DNA of 64,000 nucleotides from Agaricus subrufescens. Taxonomy: Eukaryota; Basidiomycota; Agaricomycetes; Agaricales; Agaricaceae. Numbering within the stretch: position 1 is the first letter of the stretch; each line of letters begins with the position of its first letter. Both the position numbers and the translations under genes were made by a program. Shown piece by piece: positions 35,362 to 47,175 of the stretch. The stretch is from NCBI GenBank assembly GCA_029945375.1, contig CM057062.1, positions 1,116,001 through 1,180,000 of the forward strand. The letters run 5' to 3'. The notes beneath the pieces are model-generated. The model was given only the letters and a program-made list of their open reading frames with translations. It searched no databases and was not told where the DNA came from.

Positions 35362-38310
35362 ATGCCTGCGTTCTGTTTCCCCCTCCCTCGATTCTTGCAT
35401 TTTTGTCGCTTACGGCGATCTCGTTCGCTAGATGCGCCCCTAACTGGCCCTAGTGATGACATAGCTTCATCCCATTCTCCGCATCCTAGCCCTTCCCCTG
35501 TGCCGTCCCCTCGCGCTTCCTCTACAGGTCGTATCCTGGAGCAGGCCAGCCATGTTGCCACCGGTAACTCTCGTCCACTAACTCCAAGCGACCTAACAAG
35601 TCCTCAAATTTACGCAGACGTTGGAGGTGAAGATCGGTTGACAGGAAACACCAGCCGCGCACCCTCGCAAGTTTCACAGACAATCATGCCAGTCAATGTT
35701 ATTGAGCCGATCTCCGCACCCGAGCCAACCACACAGGATTTGGTTGCCAAGTCGCCTGCTCATCTCTCACATCTTCCCAATACCTCGACTCAATCAGTAC
35801 TTCCATCACGTTCGCTCGTGGCGGTGTCGCAACAATCCATTGGCTCAGAACACCAGGATGTAAGTGTTGCTTATAATTCTACCTGTGAATCTCGACGTTA
35901 AAGCGTTCAAAGGCAACGCCAGGACCGCTACCGCAGCACTCAACACAAGAAAATTTCAAAGATGCGCATGACTTTACCATGCTGGGAGCAAATTTCATTG
36001 ACAACAATAAAGGCAATGGTAAGAGACATACAGTTCCCAAATGTATGCCAGGAGTTGAACAATGTTTTCGCCAGTCACATTGACAAACAATTTCCACATG
36101 TCGATCAACTGTAAGCGGCCTGCCTATTTTGCTGCCACTACTGACCACGACTCGGCAGTCATGGAGAAACTTTTGGAAAGGACGATCCGCGGAGCTGCAT
36201 CTGATTCCTCCGATCGTTATCCGCCTCCACGATGTCATCCAGGCACACGCTTGGACATCCTCGCACGATGTCTCTATTTCATCGCTCACTGCAGTAGCCA
36301 GCAAAAGATGCGCTGGGTGGTTGGTGCTGCTGGTGTAGGCAAGTCGGCCATCATGCAAAGCGTCGCCGACTCTCCCCAACTTCAGGTGGCTTTCAAAGTG
36401 TCGGTCTTCTTTTCTATCAACGGACGTGATGATGGAACCAAGACCATTATCACAATTTCCTACCAGCTCGCTACCAAATCTAGAGTGTATCGTCGATTTA
36501 TCGAGGACAAGATTATACATGAGCCATCCCTCCTAGACTCGTCAATGCCTGTACAATTCGAAAAACTCATCATTGATCCCTTCATCCGCGACCACAATCT
36601 GAAGTCCGCTGGACGTGTGTTGATCATTATCGATGGACTTGATGAGTGCAAACTCACGAACACCCAGGTCGAGCTCCTCCGCCTTATCTCCACTTTCTGC
36701 ATCTCGTATCCTTCCTCGCCCATCGTATGGCTTATCGCCAGCCGCCCCGAGCCCCACATCACTTCTTTCTTTTCTAGACTCGAGGTAGCCGCTGCATATG
36801 AGAAGGAGGAAATCGCCGTGGATTCTGACCAGGCTCGGGCAGACGTTGAAACGTATCTTCGTGATGAGTTGACAGAGATCAGGAAAGCGTCTGACTTTCT
36901 CGGTCTTGAATGGCCTGACGAACGGCATCTGTGGAAGTTGGCCAGTGCTGCGGGCGGGCTATTCGCGTATGCACAAACTGCCGTCAGATATATCGGAGAC
37001 CCAGACATTGGAGACCCTGTAACACAGCTCTCTGACGTTCTAAATGTCATTGATGAGCTTCCACTGCACAACGTACCGCTCGATCAGCATCCAATGGCTC
37101 TACTCGACGCGTTGTATACCCGAATTCTGTCCAAAATTCCTCCCAAAGTCATGATAAATGCTCGAAAATTACTATTGTTGCTAGCGTCGAAGTGGGATCT
37201 TGCTCTCGGGTACACATCTGAAAGGAACTTTGTTGTCTTGTGCAATTGGTTAGGCATGACTGTCGATGAAGCATACGCTGCTCTCAACCGTCTCCGATCT
37301 GTTTTGAAGTTGCCCGCACGCCATGAAGCCCATCTTCAACCGCTCGAACCATTCCATAAATCACTCATTGACTACCTATCCCGGTCTAGCTTTTCTACCA
37401 ATATCAGAGTTGAAGCACAAACCATCAAGACCAAATGCGCATTCAGAGTACTAAACGAAGCCCCTGGCGGTGTTGATCCACTTGGTGTGGATTATTTGTT
37501 TCTTTATGGCAAGTTGGCTCGCAACGGTGGTACTGGTGACCAGATTACGATCACCTGGCAGGTCGATCAGAAAATTATCAGCCATGTTGACCGTACACTG
37601 TTGGGCATGTATATGCTGGCTATAGGAGAAGTTGCGGGCGGGATGGAACGGGGAGACCCGGTGTTCCAGAGTGAGCCCTGTATTAGGGTCTTGACCACTA
37701 GGTTTTCCAGTTATCATGCCGGCAAATTTCCATATCGTGAGTTGCGTGACTTTGTCTTCGTGAGTCTCACAGAATCTGTTTTTCTCGTATTTGTGACTAA
37801 AATTACGCATAAGGATAAATCTCGGTGTCATGACTTTATGACGTATGGCATACTGAAGCAAATACCTTTCAGCGCCATTCGGATCCGTGCGATCGATGAC
37901 GATTTCGAATTTAAGCTGCATTTCTATCGTCCCAGGTCAACTACGACCCTGCCCGACCAATGGCAGTCATCTTGCAAGGTAAGTAAATTTTAGCGTCTAT
38001 GCGCGCCTGCTGAATTTGTACTATGCAGCATGAACGAATGGGCGAATGGGGGCAAGGAATGGCGCACAGTTGGACGACGGATTTTGATCCGAAGAAATGC
38101 GTTTTTTGCTTCAAACGGTTTCAACGTCAATTCGAGAATTGGGTTAGCTGGTACGCGGATCATGCTGTCTCGATCATGTTCTCTGCTGCGGGAAGCAATT
38201 GTGTAGAAATTCGGTTTGTTGATTCGGAGGATGGTGAGTCGGAGTGGACTTATTGGTTCTGGCTTTGGCTTCCGGAGAACGAGCGCAAGAAGCTTGGGAG
38301 CACTATATAG
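35362..38310 (+). CDS. NACHT-domain NLR-like protein N5
   Basis: Subclade B. Exons: 35362-35859, 35913-36018, 36075-36110, 36159-37759, 37814-37978, 38029-38310, in phase, about 895 aa. The N-terminal exon starts MPAFCFPLPRFL. Exon 2 has FKDAHDFTMLGANFIDNNKG. The large exon has Walker A GAAGVGKS and Walker B IIIDGLDEC. Intron 4 is 54 nt, a multiple of three, without an in-frame stop, so the frame also reads through it; the splice sites match those of all paralogues and I prefer splicing. One otherwise conserved loop (W.VDQKIISHVDRTLLGMY) lacks the WDDD acidic cluster seen in the other copies. The C-terminal exon has CVFCFKRF and VDSEDGESEWTYWFWLW. Confidence 0.85.
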
Positions 38311-38765
38311 CATACTATCATTCTATCGAGTGGGTCTTGTTGCAAACCGTGGCACTGTTTTCTTGATATTGGAATTTGTGGATGTATTTCACGATATCTG
38401 TACAGCCTATGGCGTTATGTATCCGAAATCTGATTTAATGATACCACTACATTTCTTTTATTCCATTATTTTGTTTCCGTCTATAGGCTGGTTTTGGTTC
38501 CCTGCTTGATCGACGTAGTTTCCTTCTACAGATGCTCTGATAGATGCTGTTTGGCGGACGAGTCAATTGATGCATGGTAATATGGAGACATGACTACGTC
38601 TGCTAACGAAGTGATTCAGATATTGTCAATTGAATGGCATCTTGGATACTGGATGTATTGCAACTCGAGGGGGTTTGACGTGCAACGTGCGGGAGTGACG
38701 ATGCTCAGAAGGTAAGATCAAGATTTAATAGCACCGCTATCCGGCCCGAAGATCGATGAATTTGT
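38311..38765. other. N5 3' flank
   Basis: Contains the same downstream blocks as N4, N7 and N8 (CGATATCTGTACAGC.TATGGCGTTATG, CGACGTAGTTTCCT.CTACAGAT). Non-coding. Confidence 0.45.
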
Positions 38766-40090
38766 CTGTCGTTGATCCGTTTCACAGCCACCAACTTGAC
38801 GCGAAGCCAACAACCTCCACCAAATCCTATTGACCCGTGAACAGTCCGGCGACTGTGAACCCTTCCTATGTCTTCCGTCGTTACCAACTCTATTCAACTT
38901 TAGCGGTCCCTGATACTACAGCGCCCACATCCACTGGGGTTGCATTCACCACGTTCTTCGGTTCCAGAGCAACAAAGTGTGAGTAACTCTTGTCCCTTCT
39001 CAATTCCATTGGTACGACGCTTAGACAGTTATTTACTGCAGTGGCAGTCTCAAGAACTCCTTGATGCAAGCGTGTACGATGGTGAGGAGTACCTCCTTCG
39101 CATTACAGGCCTACCCTGACTATATTTCTACTAGTTGTGCTTGTTGCACAAGTTCATGGCCATTCTAGCCACGAGGTCGACAAAGACTACGTAGAAGAAT
39201 ATTTCACTGTTCAGCCTGTGATTTACCTACACAATATCCTTCCAAAACACATCTAGCTTCTTCAACAGGACGCATTTCCTTTACAGGCAATAGCGATGGG
39301 GGGACAGTGACGCGCTGGATGGGACTGCAGTTGTAGCATTAGCTATTGTGCCGGATGTTGTCATTGGAGTCTTTCAAGTTCCCCGATACCTCGCCAGTGT
39401 CAGTCTTCTTTTCATTTCAACTGCAACAATAGAACTAAAGCTATCATTTCCCTTCCGCTAGGGAAGACCAACTGCGACTCGTTCATCCTCCAGCTGTCAA
39501 CAGTGATCTGGCCCTTCTTCCACAACCACAATTCAAATTTCACGGCCCCGTGCATTCACGACCGCTATCAACAGCTTTAACGAGTCCAGCAACCACTACA
39601 ATAATTCCGGGCTCCTCACCTTACTTTTAATTTACGCGCCACGCCACCCTACAAAAAGAATGCGATTGTGGAAGATTCCAGCGGGGCTCTTGCCAATGTT
39701 AAATGCGCTTGTAGATATTGTAAGGATCTCTGATTCTCTCGATCCGTGGTCGACTAACTTGAATTGAAGGGACGGAATTTGTGGGCGTTTGCCAATGGTG
39801 CAGGCAGGTTACTTTTATAAGCGCATATTATGATCAAAGGCACCGGACTGCTGGATGACGGAGCTGGCTAGAGCTGTAGTATGACGTGGCTGGATGTGTA
39901 GAACGTGGCCATTAGTGATGTTGTATGAGAGGTGCCGCACAGCAATGCTACCCACTAGAGCATACACTTTCTTCTTCTGGGAAAATGGGATGACGTTTTT
40001 CCACTCGTATGATTCTATGTTTGTAAATTCCTTATCCTTTGTTCCTTAATCATTCGAGAGCTGAATCTAGTGGTAAAGATAGATCTCTAC
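38766..40090 (+). pseudogene. Eroded NACHT relic between N5 and N6
   Basis: Relic covering much of a NACHT gene. The GATCCGTTTCACAGCCACCAAC leader is at 38,775. An exon 1/intron 1 boundary (TTCGGTTCCAGAGCAACAAAGTGTGAGT) is at about 38,957. A degraded P-loop to SVFFS region is at about 39,290-39,440. A late segment at 39,910-39,990 and an exon 5 trace (GAATCTAGTGGTAAAGATAGATCTCTACGTCAGGA) lie at about 40,065. Numerous frame breaks are present. Confidence 0.6.
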
Positions 40091-40149
40091 GTCAGGAACT
40101 CGACATAGTAAAGTACATACGCGTTATAACGATCAACATCACGGTAGCT

Positions 40150-40618
40150 GAGCCAGCCCCACCCCTGTGTTGTATATCACTGTTGACGAAACGTATGCTG
40201 CTCTCAACCGCCTCCAATCCATTTTTAAATTTCCCCAACGCCATGAAGCCCGTGTGAAGCCACTTGAACCAACGGCGGCTCTTCCTGATCCGTGGGATTC
40301 TTCCTGCAAGGTAAGCGGAATGTTTTTGTCTACAAGTGCCTGTTTGTATTTCGGGTGTACAGCACAAGCGTGTTGGCCTATGGGAGCAAGGAAAGGAGCA
40401 GAGCTGGACAACGGTCGTTCTTGGCAATTGTGCTTCCTGCCATTAAAGGCTGATTGTTCGGCATCCAGATCAACTTGTCCCGATTATGTTCGCTTCGGTG
40501 GAAGAGCCTTGTCTACAACTTCTGTTTGTTGATCTGGAGGATGGTTTGTCAGAGTCGACTTATCGAGTGTGGGTTTGGAAGTTGCGGGAGTTCAAGGAGT
40601 CACGAGGCACTATGTAAT
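40150..40618 (+). pseudogene. Truncated subclade A NACHT fragment with internal deletion
   Basis: Much better preserved than neighbouring relics. It begins within the NACHT exon (VDETYAALNRLQSIFKFPQRHEARVKPLEP). It then jumps inside an exon directly to TAALPDPWDSSCK of exon 5, so about 300 bp of exon 4, intron 4 and most of exon 5 are missing. A normal intron 5 (GTAAGC..TACAG) and a C-terminal exon with LEDGLSESTYRVWVW follow, with a small deletion after CHFLPLKA. Sequence and 3' flank are closest to N3, although its neighbours are subclade B. It is therefore a displaced copy of the N3 end. Confidence 0.75.
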
Positions 40619-41263
40619 GTACCTGGCGAGTGCATGGATGAGGATTGGGTCGGCGTATGAACTTGATGTGCCTATTATTGAAAAAGTGCTGGGATGATAC
40701 CATTGATTTATAAAAGACTCGCTCAGGGATTTGAAACCTCCAAACCCTCAGCGTTCGAGGAGTGGACACGTTGATTCTCCCTGACATGTGGACATAGCTG
40801 GGAGATTGAGAGTGACCGATCGATTGAACGTTACCCGTACTTGAGACAGAATTAGCGTCTGATGGTTCGGGAAGGGTCCAAGATAGTGTGGGAAATGCAT
40901 GCGATAGGCATGGCTACAAATAATCTGCAGGGACGTTCTTTGATCACGAGCGTTGACGGTGGTGTGTCGAGCAACTCCCTGCAAATTGGATGCGACCCGA
41001 GTAACACTTTCGCAAGGATGTTCCCCACAGAAATTCTCGGCCTCCCCCTCGATTCCTGGCTTCCACGGTTCAACAGTACACCTAATCTCCATGTGTTCCA
41101 CATTCCAGTCAATTTCTGCCGTCTCTGCTATCGTAACATCCAACTCATTCACTTGCAACACGTTCAGTGTAAGCTCGGCCGTAGAACAAGCAAGTGTGTG
41201 TCTCTCCTGTAAACTTCGCTTGTGAACGCTGGTGCTACGCAAAATGGCCAGAGAGGGTATGTC
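40619..41263. other. Spacer upstream of N6, copy of the N3-N4 spacer
   Basis: Parallels 27,612-28,326 throughout, with scattered substitutions and indels. Together with the N3-like fragment on its left and the N4-like exon 1 of N6 on its right, it marks a duplicated N3-N4 junction. Confidence 0.6.
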
Positions 41264-41272
41264 TATATATAA
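41264..41272 (+). promoter_or_regulatory. TATA-like box of N6
   Basis: TATATATAA, 107 bp upstream of the N6 start; it corresponds to the TATAAATAA of N4 with one substitution. Confidence 0.45.
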
Positions 41273-41370
41273 CGTAGCTTCTCCCGGCACTGCCCATAGG
41301 GGGCAGTGCAATCGCATGTGTAAATTATCCGTGCTAAGCATGCTCCTTGCCTTGGGCCCCCACATCCCCC

Positions 41371-44300
41371 ATGCCTGCATCCTCTTTCCCCGCTCGATAC
41401 TCGCCCTATCACCATTCACGGCGCTCTCGTTCACCAAATTCATCTCCAGCTGGCCCTAGTGGTGACTGAGCCTCTTCCTATTCTCCGCATCCTAGGCCTC
41501 CTCCTCCTGCTTCGTCCTCTCAGCCTTCTTCTACACGCGGTATCCCGGGGCAGGCTGTGCATGCTGCGACTGGCATATCTCGTCAACTAACGAGTCCGGG
41601 CGACCTTACGAATCCTCCTAGTTTTGTAAGCCACGGTCGTGATGAAGGGTCGACAGGAAATCGCAGTGGCCCATCCTCGCAGGGTCTACAGGCAATCACA
41701 CCAATCAACGTTGGTGCACCGGGATTTATGCCCCATCCTACTCCCCAGGTCTTGGTAGCGGATTGGTCCACTCATCTCCCACACCTTCCAAAATTTCCAG
41801 GTTCAACTCAATCCATGCATCCCTCGTATTCGCGCCTGGCGGTACCGCAACAATTGTTTGGGTTAGAACACCAGCGTGTGAGTGTTGGTAGTGAATTTAC
41901 CTGTGAGCCGGGATGCTGAGGCGTTCCAAGACAAACCCAGGGAGGGGCACGTCCCTGACGCAGTACCCGACCCAAGGAAGTTTCGGAGGCGCGCATGATT
42001 TTGCGATATCGGGAGCAAACTTCTTTGAGCACAACGAAGGCAATGGTAAGAGATATACAGTTTACCAATGTGTCAGGAATTGAACGCTATCCTCGACAGT
42101 CACATTGACAAACAATTTCCACATGCCGATGAACTGTAAGCGGCCTTCCTATTTCATTGTCACTACTGATCGCCACTTGAGCAGTCATGGAAAAACTTCT
42201 GGAGAGGACGATCCGTGGAGCAGCATCCGATTCCTCTGCTCGTTATCCGCCCCCACGATGTCATCCTGGCACACGTTTGGATATCCTCGAAAAATGCCTC
42301 CATTTCATCGCCCACTGCAGTGACGAACAAAAGATGCGCTGGGTAGTCGGCTCAGCTGGTGTAGGCAAATCGGCCATCATGCAAAGCGTTGCAGACTCTC
42401 CACAACTTAAAGTGGCCTTGAGCGCGTCGGTCTTCTTTTCTATCAATGGACGTGACGATGGAACCAAAGCCATTATGACATTTTCCTACCAACTCGCTGC
42501 GAAATCTAAAGTTTATCGTGATGTCATCGAGGACATAATTACACGTGAACCATCCCTCTTGGAGTCGTCAATGCCCGTTCAGTTTGAAAAACTCATCGCC
42601 GACCCCTTCATCTACAATTACGACTTAAACACTGGTGGACGTGTGTTGATCATCATTGATGGGCTTGATGAGTGTAGACAAACGGATATTCAGGTCGAGC
42701 TCCTTCGGCTAATCTCCACTTTCTGCATCTCGTGGCATTCCTCGCCCATCGCATGGCTTATCGCTAGCCGCCCCGAAACGCACATCACTTCTTTCTTTTC
42801 CAGACCTGACGTAGCACCAGCATATGAGAAGGAGGAAATTGCCGTAGATTCTAACAAGGCTCGGGCAGACGTTGAATCATATCTTCGCGACGAGTTGACG
42901 AAGATAAGGAGGACATTTGACTTTCTCGGTCCTCAATGGCCTGACGAACAACATCTATGGAAGTTGGCCCGTGCTGCCGGTGGGCTATTCGCATATGCGG
43001 CTACGGCCGTCAGATATATCGGAGATCCAAATGTTGGAGACCCGGTAACGCAGCTCTCTGACGTCCTGAATGTCATTGATGAGCTTCCTCTACACGATGT
43101 ACCACCGCATCAGCATCCGATGGCTCTACTTGATGCATTGTATACCCGAATCCTGTCGAATATTCCTCCCAGAATCTTGATAAATATTCGAAAACTCTTA
43201 TTGTTACTGGCAACGGATTGGGATTTTGCTCTCGATGAAGATGAAAATGAAGGGAATTTCATTGTCCTGTGCAATTGGTTAGGTATGACTGCCCATGAAG
43301 CATACGCTGCTCTCAATCGCCTCCGGTCTATTTTGAATTTGCCCCAACGCCATGAAGCCCATCGAAAAGCGCTCGAAGCATTCCATAAATCATTCATTGA
43401 CTACCTATACCGGTCCGGATTTTCGCCTGATATTGTACTTGAAGCCCAGAAAATCAAGACCCAATGTGCATTTAGGATACTAAACGAAGCTTCTGGCAGT
43501 ATTGGTTTTGGTAATGAAGATAATGGCTTTTATTATGGCGTGCTATCCCGCGCTGGTGGTACTGGTGACAAGATTTCGATCACTTGGCAGGTTTATGAGG
43601 GAGATGACTGGGATGATAATGAGGGAGATGACTGGGATGATAATGTGCGAGATGACTGGGATGATAATGAGGGAGATGACTGGGATGATAATGAGGAAGA
43701 TAACTGGGATGATAATGAAACACGGCTGGCTATGTATAAACTGGCTGTGGGAGAGGTTGCGACCGGGATGAAACGAGAAGATCCGGTGTTCCAGACCGAG
43801 TTCTGCGTTCGCCTCTTGACCACTCGATTTGAGGAGTATAACGACAACACTTTTCCATATCATGAGTTATGCGATTTGGTGTTTGTGAGTGTCACAGAAT
43901 CTGTTTCTTTCATATCTGTGTGACTAAAATTATGCATCAGGATAAATCTCGATATCGTGAATTCATGGAGCGTGGCATACTCAAGCAAATACCTGCTGGA
44001 AAAGTTCCCATTCGCGATATCGATGATGATATCGGACTTACAATGCAGTTCTATCGTCCCGTGACAACAATGACTCTAGCTGACCCGTGGAATTCATCTT
44101 GCAAGGTGAGTGAACCATTTGCGTTTATATGTATCCATTGAATTTGTGCTGTACAGCATAAACGAGTGGGCCAATGGGACCAAGGCAAGGAGCACAGTTG
44201 GACAACGGTCTTTGACGAAAACGAATGTGATTTCTGCAGTGAAAGGCTTGAATGCCAATTCAATAGTTGGAATATTCGTCACCCAGATCATACTGTCCCA

Positions 44301-44465
44301 ATTATGTTCACTTCAACAAAATACAGCTGTGTTGAAGTTCGGTTCGTTGATCCGGAGGATGGTGTATCAGAGTGGACGTATCGGTTCTGGCTTTGGCAAA
44401 GGGATGATGACGAGCGTAAGAGGCTTAGGGAGCACTGTATATCATATTCTTTTTCTACCGAGTAG
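41371..44465 (+). pseudogene. NACHT gene N6 with nonsense codon in exon 1
   Basis: Subclade B, N4-like at the 5' end. Exons by homology: 41371-41877, 41931-42045, 42100-42135, 42185-43884, 43941-44105, 44157-44465; phases agree (943 codons plus stop). A TGA at 41467-41469 (codon 33, after AGPSGD) stops exon 1 in a position where other copies read a sense codon. The remainder is intact: Walker A GSAGVGKS, Walker B IIIDGLDEC, SEWTYRFWLW. The NACHT exon contains five 24-bp tandem repeats (43597-43716) that expand an acidic WDDN loop. Either the gene is dead, or translation starts downstream, which would drop the proline-rich N-terminus. The good state of the rest argues for a recent mutation or continued use. 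Confidence 0.8.
43597..43716 (+). repeat. 24-bp in-frame minisatellite in N6
   Basis: Five consecutive 24-bp units (GAGGGAGATGACTGGGATGA plus TAAT and variants) encode EGDDWDDN, EGDDWDDN, VRDDWDDN, EGDDWDDN and EEDNWDDN. The other paralogues have a single unit (for example EGVVWDDD or EGSDWDDD) at the same place. Confidence 0.95.
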
Positions 44466-45750
44466 CTCTCATTTCAAATTCTGGCATAGCATCTTTGAGC
44501 TCCGAATTTATGGATGTTTTCAGAGTTCTCTGTACAGCCTTTGACGTTATGCATTCAAAGTTATCAAACTTGTGAACACTAATACACTAGTTCATCTCCT
44601 CCGCTGGAGATACAATAACTCGCAAATATTCCATTCTTCAGCTCACCATTTAGGTCCAAGTTGGCCTTCCAAAACACAGTAACACTTTTGACTGTCAGAA
44701 AAGGGTGTATTGCCTTTGTATGCAACAACAGCGGCGGGAGAGGGGTGTGCTGGATCTCGCGTGAGGCTGAGATTGTTTGGGTTATCGGCTATCTGGCGGG
44801 ATGCTGCGGTTGGTGTCACTGAAGCTTTCTGATACCTTACCGGAGTTTGTCTTCTTTTCTATCAACAAAGATGAGAAAACTCAAGTCGCCATTCTGCTTC
44901 CTACCCATTTTCTGCCAAGCTTGACATGTATTGCCACGTTATTAAAGTGGCCCGTCAGTCGTCCAGTTGCTAACACCAATCGAGTTTGAGTAACTGACCG
45001 CCCAGCTCTTCTGCCACAGCTTTGGCCCAACCTCATGGTTGTGCAGATTGACCATTATCATGGCCTTGATGAATCTAGTGACCGCCGCAATCATCTCAAG
45101 CCTCACAGCTTATCTCTAGCTTTGGTATTGTGACACGTATCTCCCCATGTATTGTATGTCCCATTTTCAGCCGCCCAAGCCACACACTACTCTCTTGTTT
45201 CTGGGACTCGAGGCCCTATCAGTTTATGAGAAGAGTAACTCCTTGGAGTGATATTGATCGATTTTTTTATGGTGCGCTTATATAGGTATTGTAAGTGTGT
45301 CTAATCTCCGTGCTCAGGGAGGGTATAACTTGACGGAACAGAAGTTGTGGAAGCTCACCAACGTTGCAGACGGGTGATTGTATATGCGCATATGGTGATC
45401 AACTGTATCTTGATGCATAGCAGAATGTAAGAAGTGTGTAAAACGGCCATTAGTAAAGTTGTATGAGGGATGGTGCATGGCGATCATACCTCCTAGAGTA
45501 AATGCTGTCATCATCTTGAGAAGTGGGACAGTGTTTTTTTACATAACACGTCGTATGATTCTCGTTTGTTCCAGATGGTAAAGTCGGGTCTCAATGCCAG
45601 GAACGCTTGGTCCATGGCATATTAAAGCGCATACACCATACAGGGGGCGGGATTTCATGTATACTGCGACAAGGTTGTCATTCCACTAAAGCGGTGGTAC
45701 ATCTATCGTATCTCATTGAGTTCATCCTGCGGCTTAAAAGACTTGCAGCC
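44466..45750 (+). pseudogene. Eroded NACHT relic between N6 and N7 (first)
   Basis: Collinear remnants of a NACHT exon. They are a P-loop region at about 44,730-44,830, EFVFFSINKDEKTQVAIL at about 44,843-44,900 (parallel to SVFFSINGRNDGTKAI), CTACTCTCTTGTTTCTGGGACTCGAGG..TATGAGAAG at about 45,185 (ITSFFSRPEV..YEKEE), and GACGGAACAGAAGTTGTGGAAGCTCACCAACG at about 45,334 (PDEQHLWKLANA). An exon 5 trace lies at about 45,575-45,640. Frames are broken repeatedly. A second copy of this relic follows N7. Confidence 0.65.
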
Positions 45751-46179
45751 GCTGGCTTTGTCGAGTTGAATATAGTGACTCTGTTGAACGCATAAATAAG
45801 AGAACCATACTAACACTACATGACAGTGATGTACCGGACATGCTCAGTCCATCATTAATGCAAGTTGTGCGACTTGATGACGTGGTCAATGTAGCCGGTC
45901 GCTCTGATCCAAAGGAAGTTGTCACCGGAGCGTACTGTAATGGACATAACACTTTTTCTAGCCAGACCTTTCGAATGAGGCTGAGGAGAAGATAGGAGAG
46001 GGCGCTGCAGGTGCCAGTGAACGGCGTACAGGGAGGGGCTGATCACAGGCTCGAGTTTGCTAATGAAGCGATTCAATATATATTCGACTGAATGGCATCG
46101 TAGATACTGGATGTAGAGCAACTCGAGGGAGTTGACGAGCAGGAGTGAAAACGCTTAGGAGGCTGAGCGATGACAAGGC
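45751..46179. other. Repeated 3'-flank segment
   Basis: Closely similar to 51,672-52,099. It includes a short frame (MNKKTILTLHDGDVPDM in the second copy, 51,690-51,935) that is not open in the first copy, so I do not call it a gene. Confidence 0.45.
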
Positions 46180-46830
46180 TATAAATAACTTGCATGTCAT
46201 TGTTGATCCGTTTCACAGCCACCAACTCGACGCAAATTATTCAACAACCTCCACAAGTCATATCGACCTGTGACACGCTTGCAGCAAAGTCAGGCGACCA
46301 GCGAGACAGGCATCTACTGCAGTGGTAGCCTCACTCGGCTGCCACGCTCCTGATTATCCAGTGACAGAAACCCCCCCACCCAAGCATGTACGATGGTGAG
46401 GAGTGCCTCGTTCGCATTAGAGGCCTATCCTTACTATGACTCTGCCGGTCGTGCTCGTCACACCGCTCGCAGACTTGTTTAAGTGAATACACGACCCCAT
46501 GGCGCTGCGACTCGTGAGGTGAAGAAACATTATGTGGAAGAACATCCGACTTTGCAGTTCGCAATCTACCAACCCAATACCCTTTCAGAACACATTTAGC
46601 TTCCTAAACAGGACAAATTTACTTTACATGCAGCAGTGATGGAGGGGAAGTGATGTGCTGGGTGGGATCGGAGTGGCAGGATCTACCATTATGCCGGATG
46701 TTGCCATCGGAGTCTCGTCAGTTTCCTGATACCTCGCCAGAGTCGATCTTCTTTTCATTTTAACTGGCGCAATTATAGAACTCAAGGCATCATTAGTGGT
46801 GGTCGATGAAGCATAGAGTGGATCAAGGGA
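46180..46830 (+). pseudogene. Eroded NACHT relic between N6 and N7 (second)
   Basis: Opens with TATAAATAACTTGCATGTCA and the GATCCGTTTCACAGCCACCAA leader. At 46,620-46,790 it retains GCAGCAGTGATGGAGG..GTGGGATCGGAGTGGCAGG..CCATCGGAGTCTC..TCGATCTTCTTTTCATTTTAACTGGCGCAATTATAGAACTCAA, a degraded P-loop-to-SVFFSINGRNDGTK segment. It belongs to the same relic class as 32,177 and 52,100. Confidence 0.6.
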
Positions 46831-47175
46831 AATAGGGAGGGTGAAGGATTTGGAGGAGGGGGGGGGAGCGTTCGATGGAATGGAGGACCAGTCATGAGTA
46901 AGGAGCGTTAGGGTCCGAGGCGCCGTGATGTCAAGGTTGCTACAAGGTCATGGGATGGCGACGTTGGCGAGTTTGATGCAGGGGGCTGACAGCCGAGCAA
47001 GCGACAATCAACCCCGGTTGGAAGCGTGTAGATTGGCGCACCCGATTGCCCACCACGCGAGGCACTGACAGGATGTGTGGGAAAGTTTCAGGCGCTAGTC
47101 CCTCGACGGAGGTACATTGCACCCGCGTGAATGCATCGAGCAGCGGACACTCCTTGCTAGTCCCCCACATTGGCC
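46831..47175. promoter_or_regulatory. N7 upstream region, promoter class shared with N5 and N8
   Basis: A GGGGGAGCGTT segment is followed by GATTGCCCACCACGCGAGG..GTGTGGGAAAG..CTAGTCCCTCGACGGAGG, also present before N5 and N8. No TATAAATAA box lies close to the start. The exact promoter is not resolved. Confidence 0.4.

Noticed and set aside
37760..37813. Read-through of intron 4 in N5 (and N6, N7, N8 partly) as coding sequence
   Set aside because: Donor GTGAGT and acceptor AG align in all copies, and splicing joins VF to DKSRCH in phase in every gene; the read-through is chance openness.
43543..43863. Minus-strand repetitive frame opposite the N6 minisatellite
   Set aside because: Shadow of the 24-bp repeat on the other strand.
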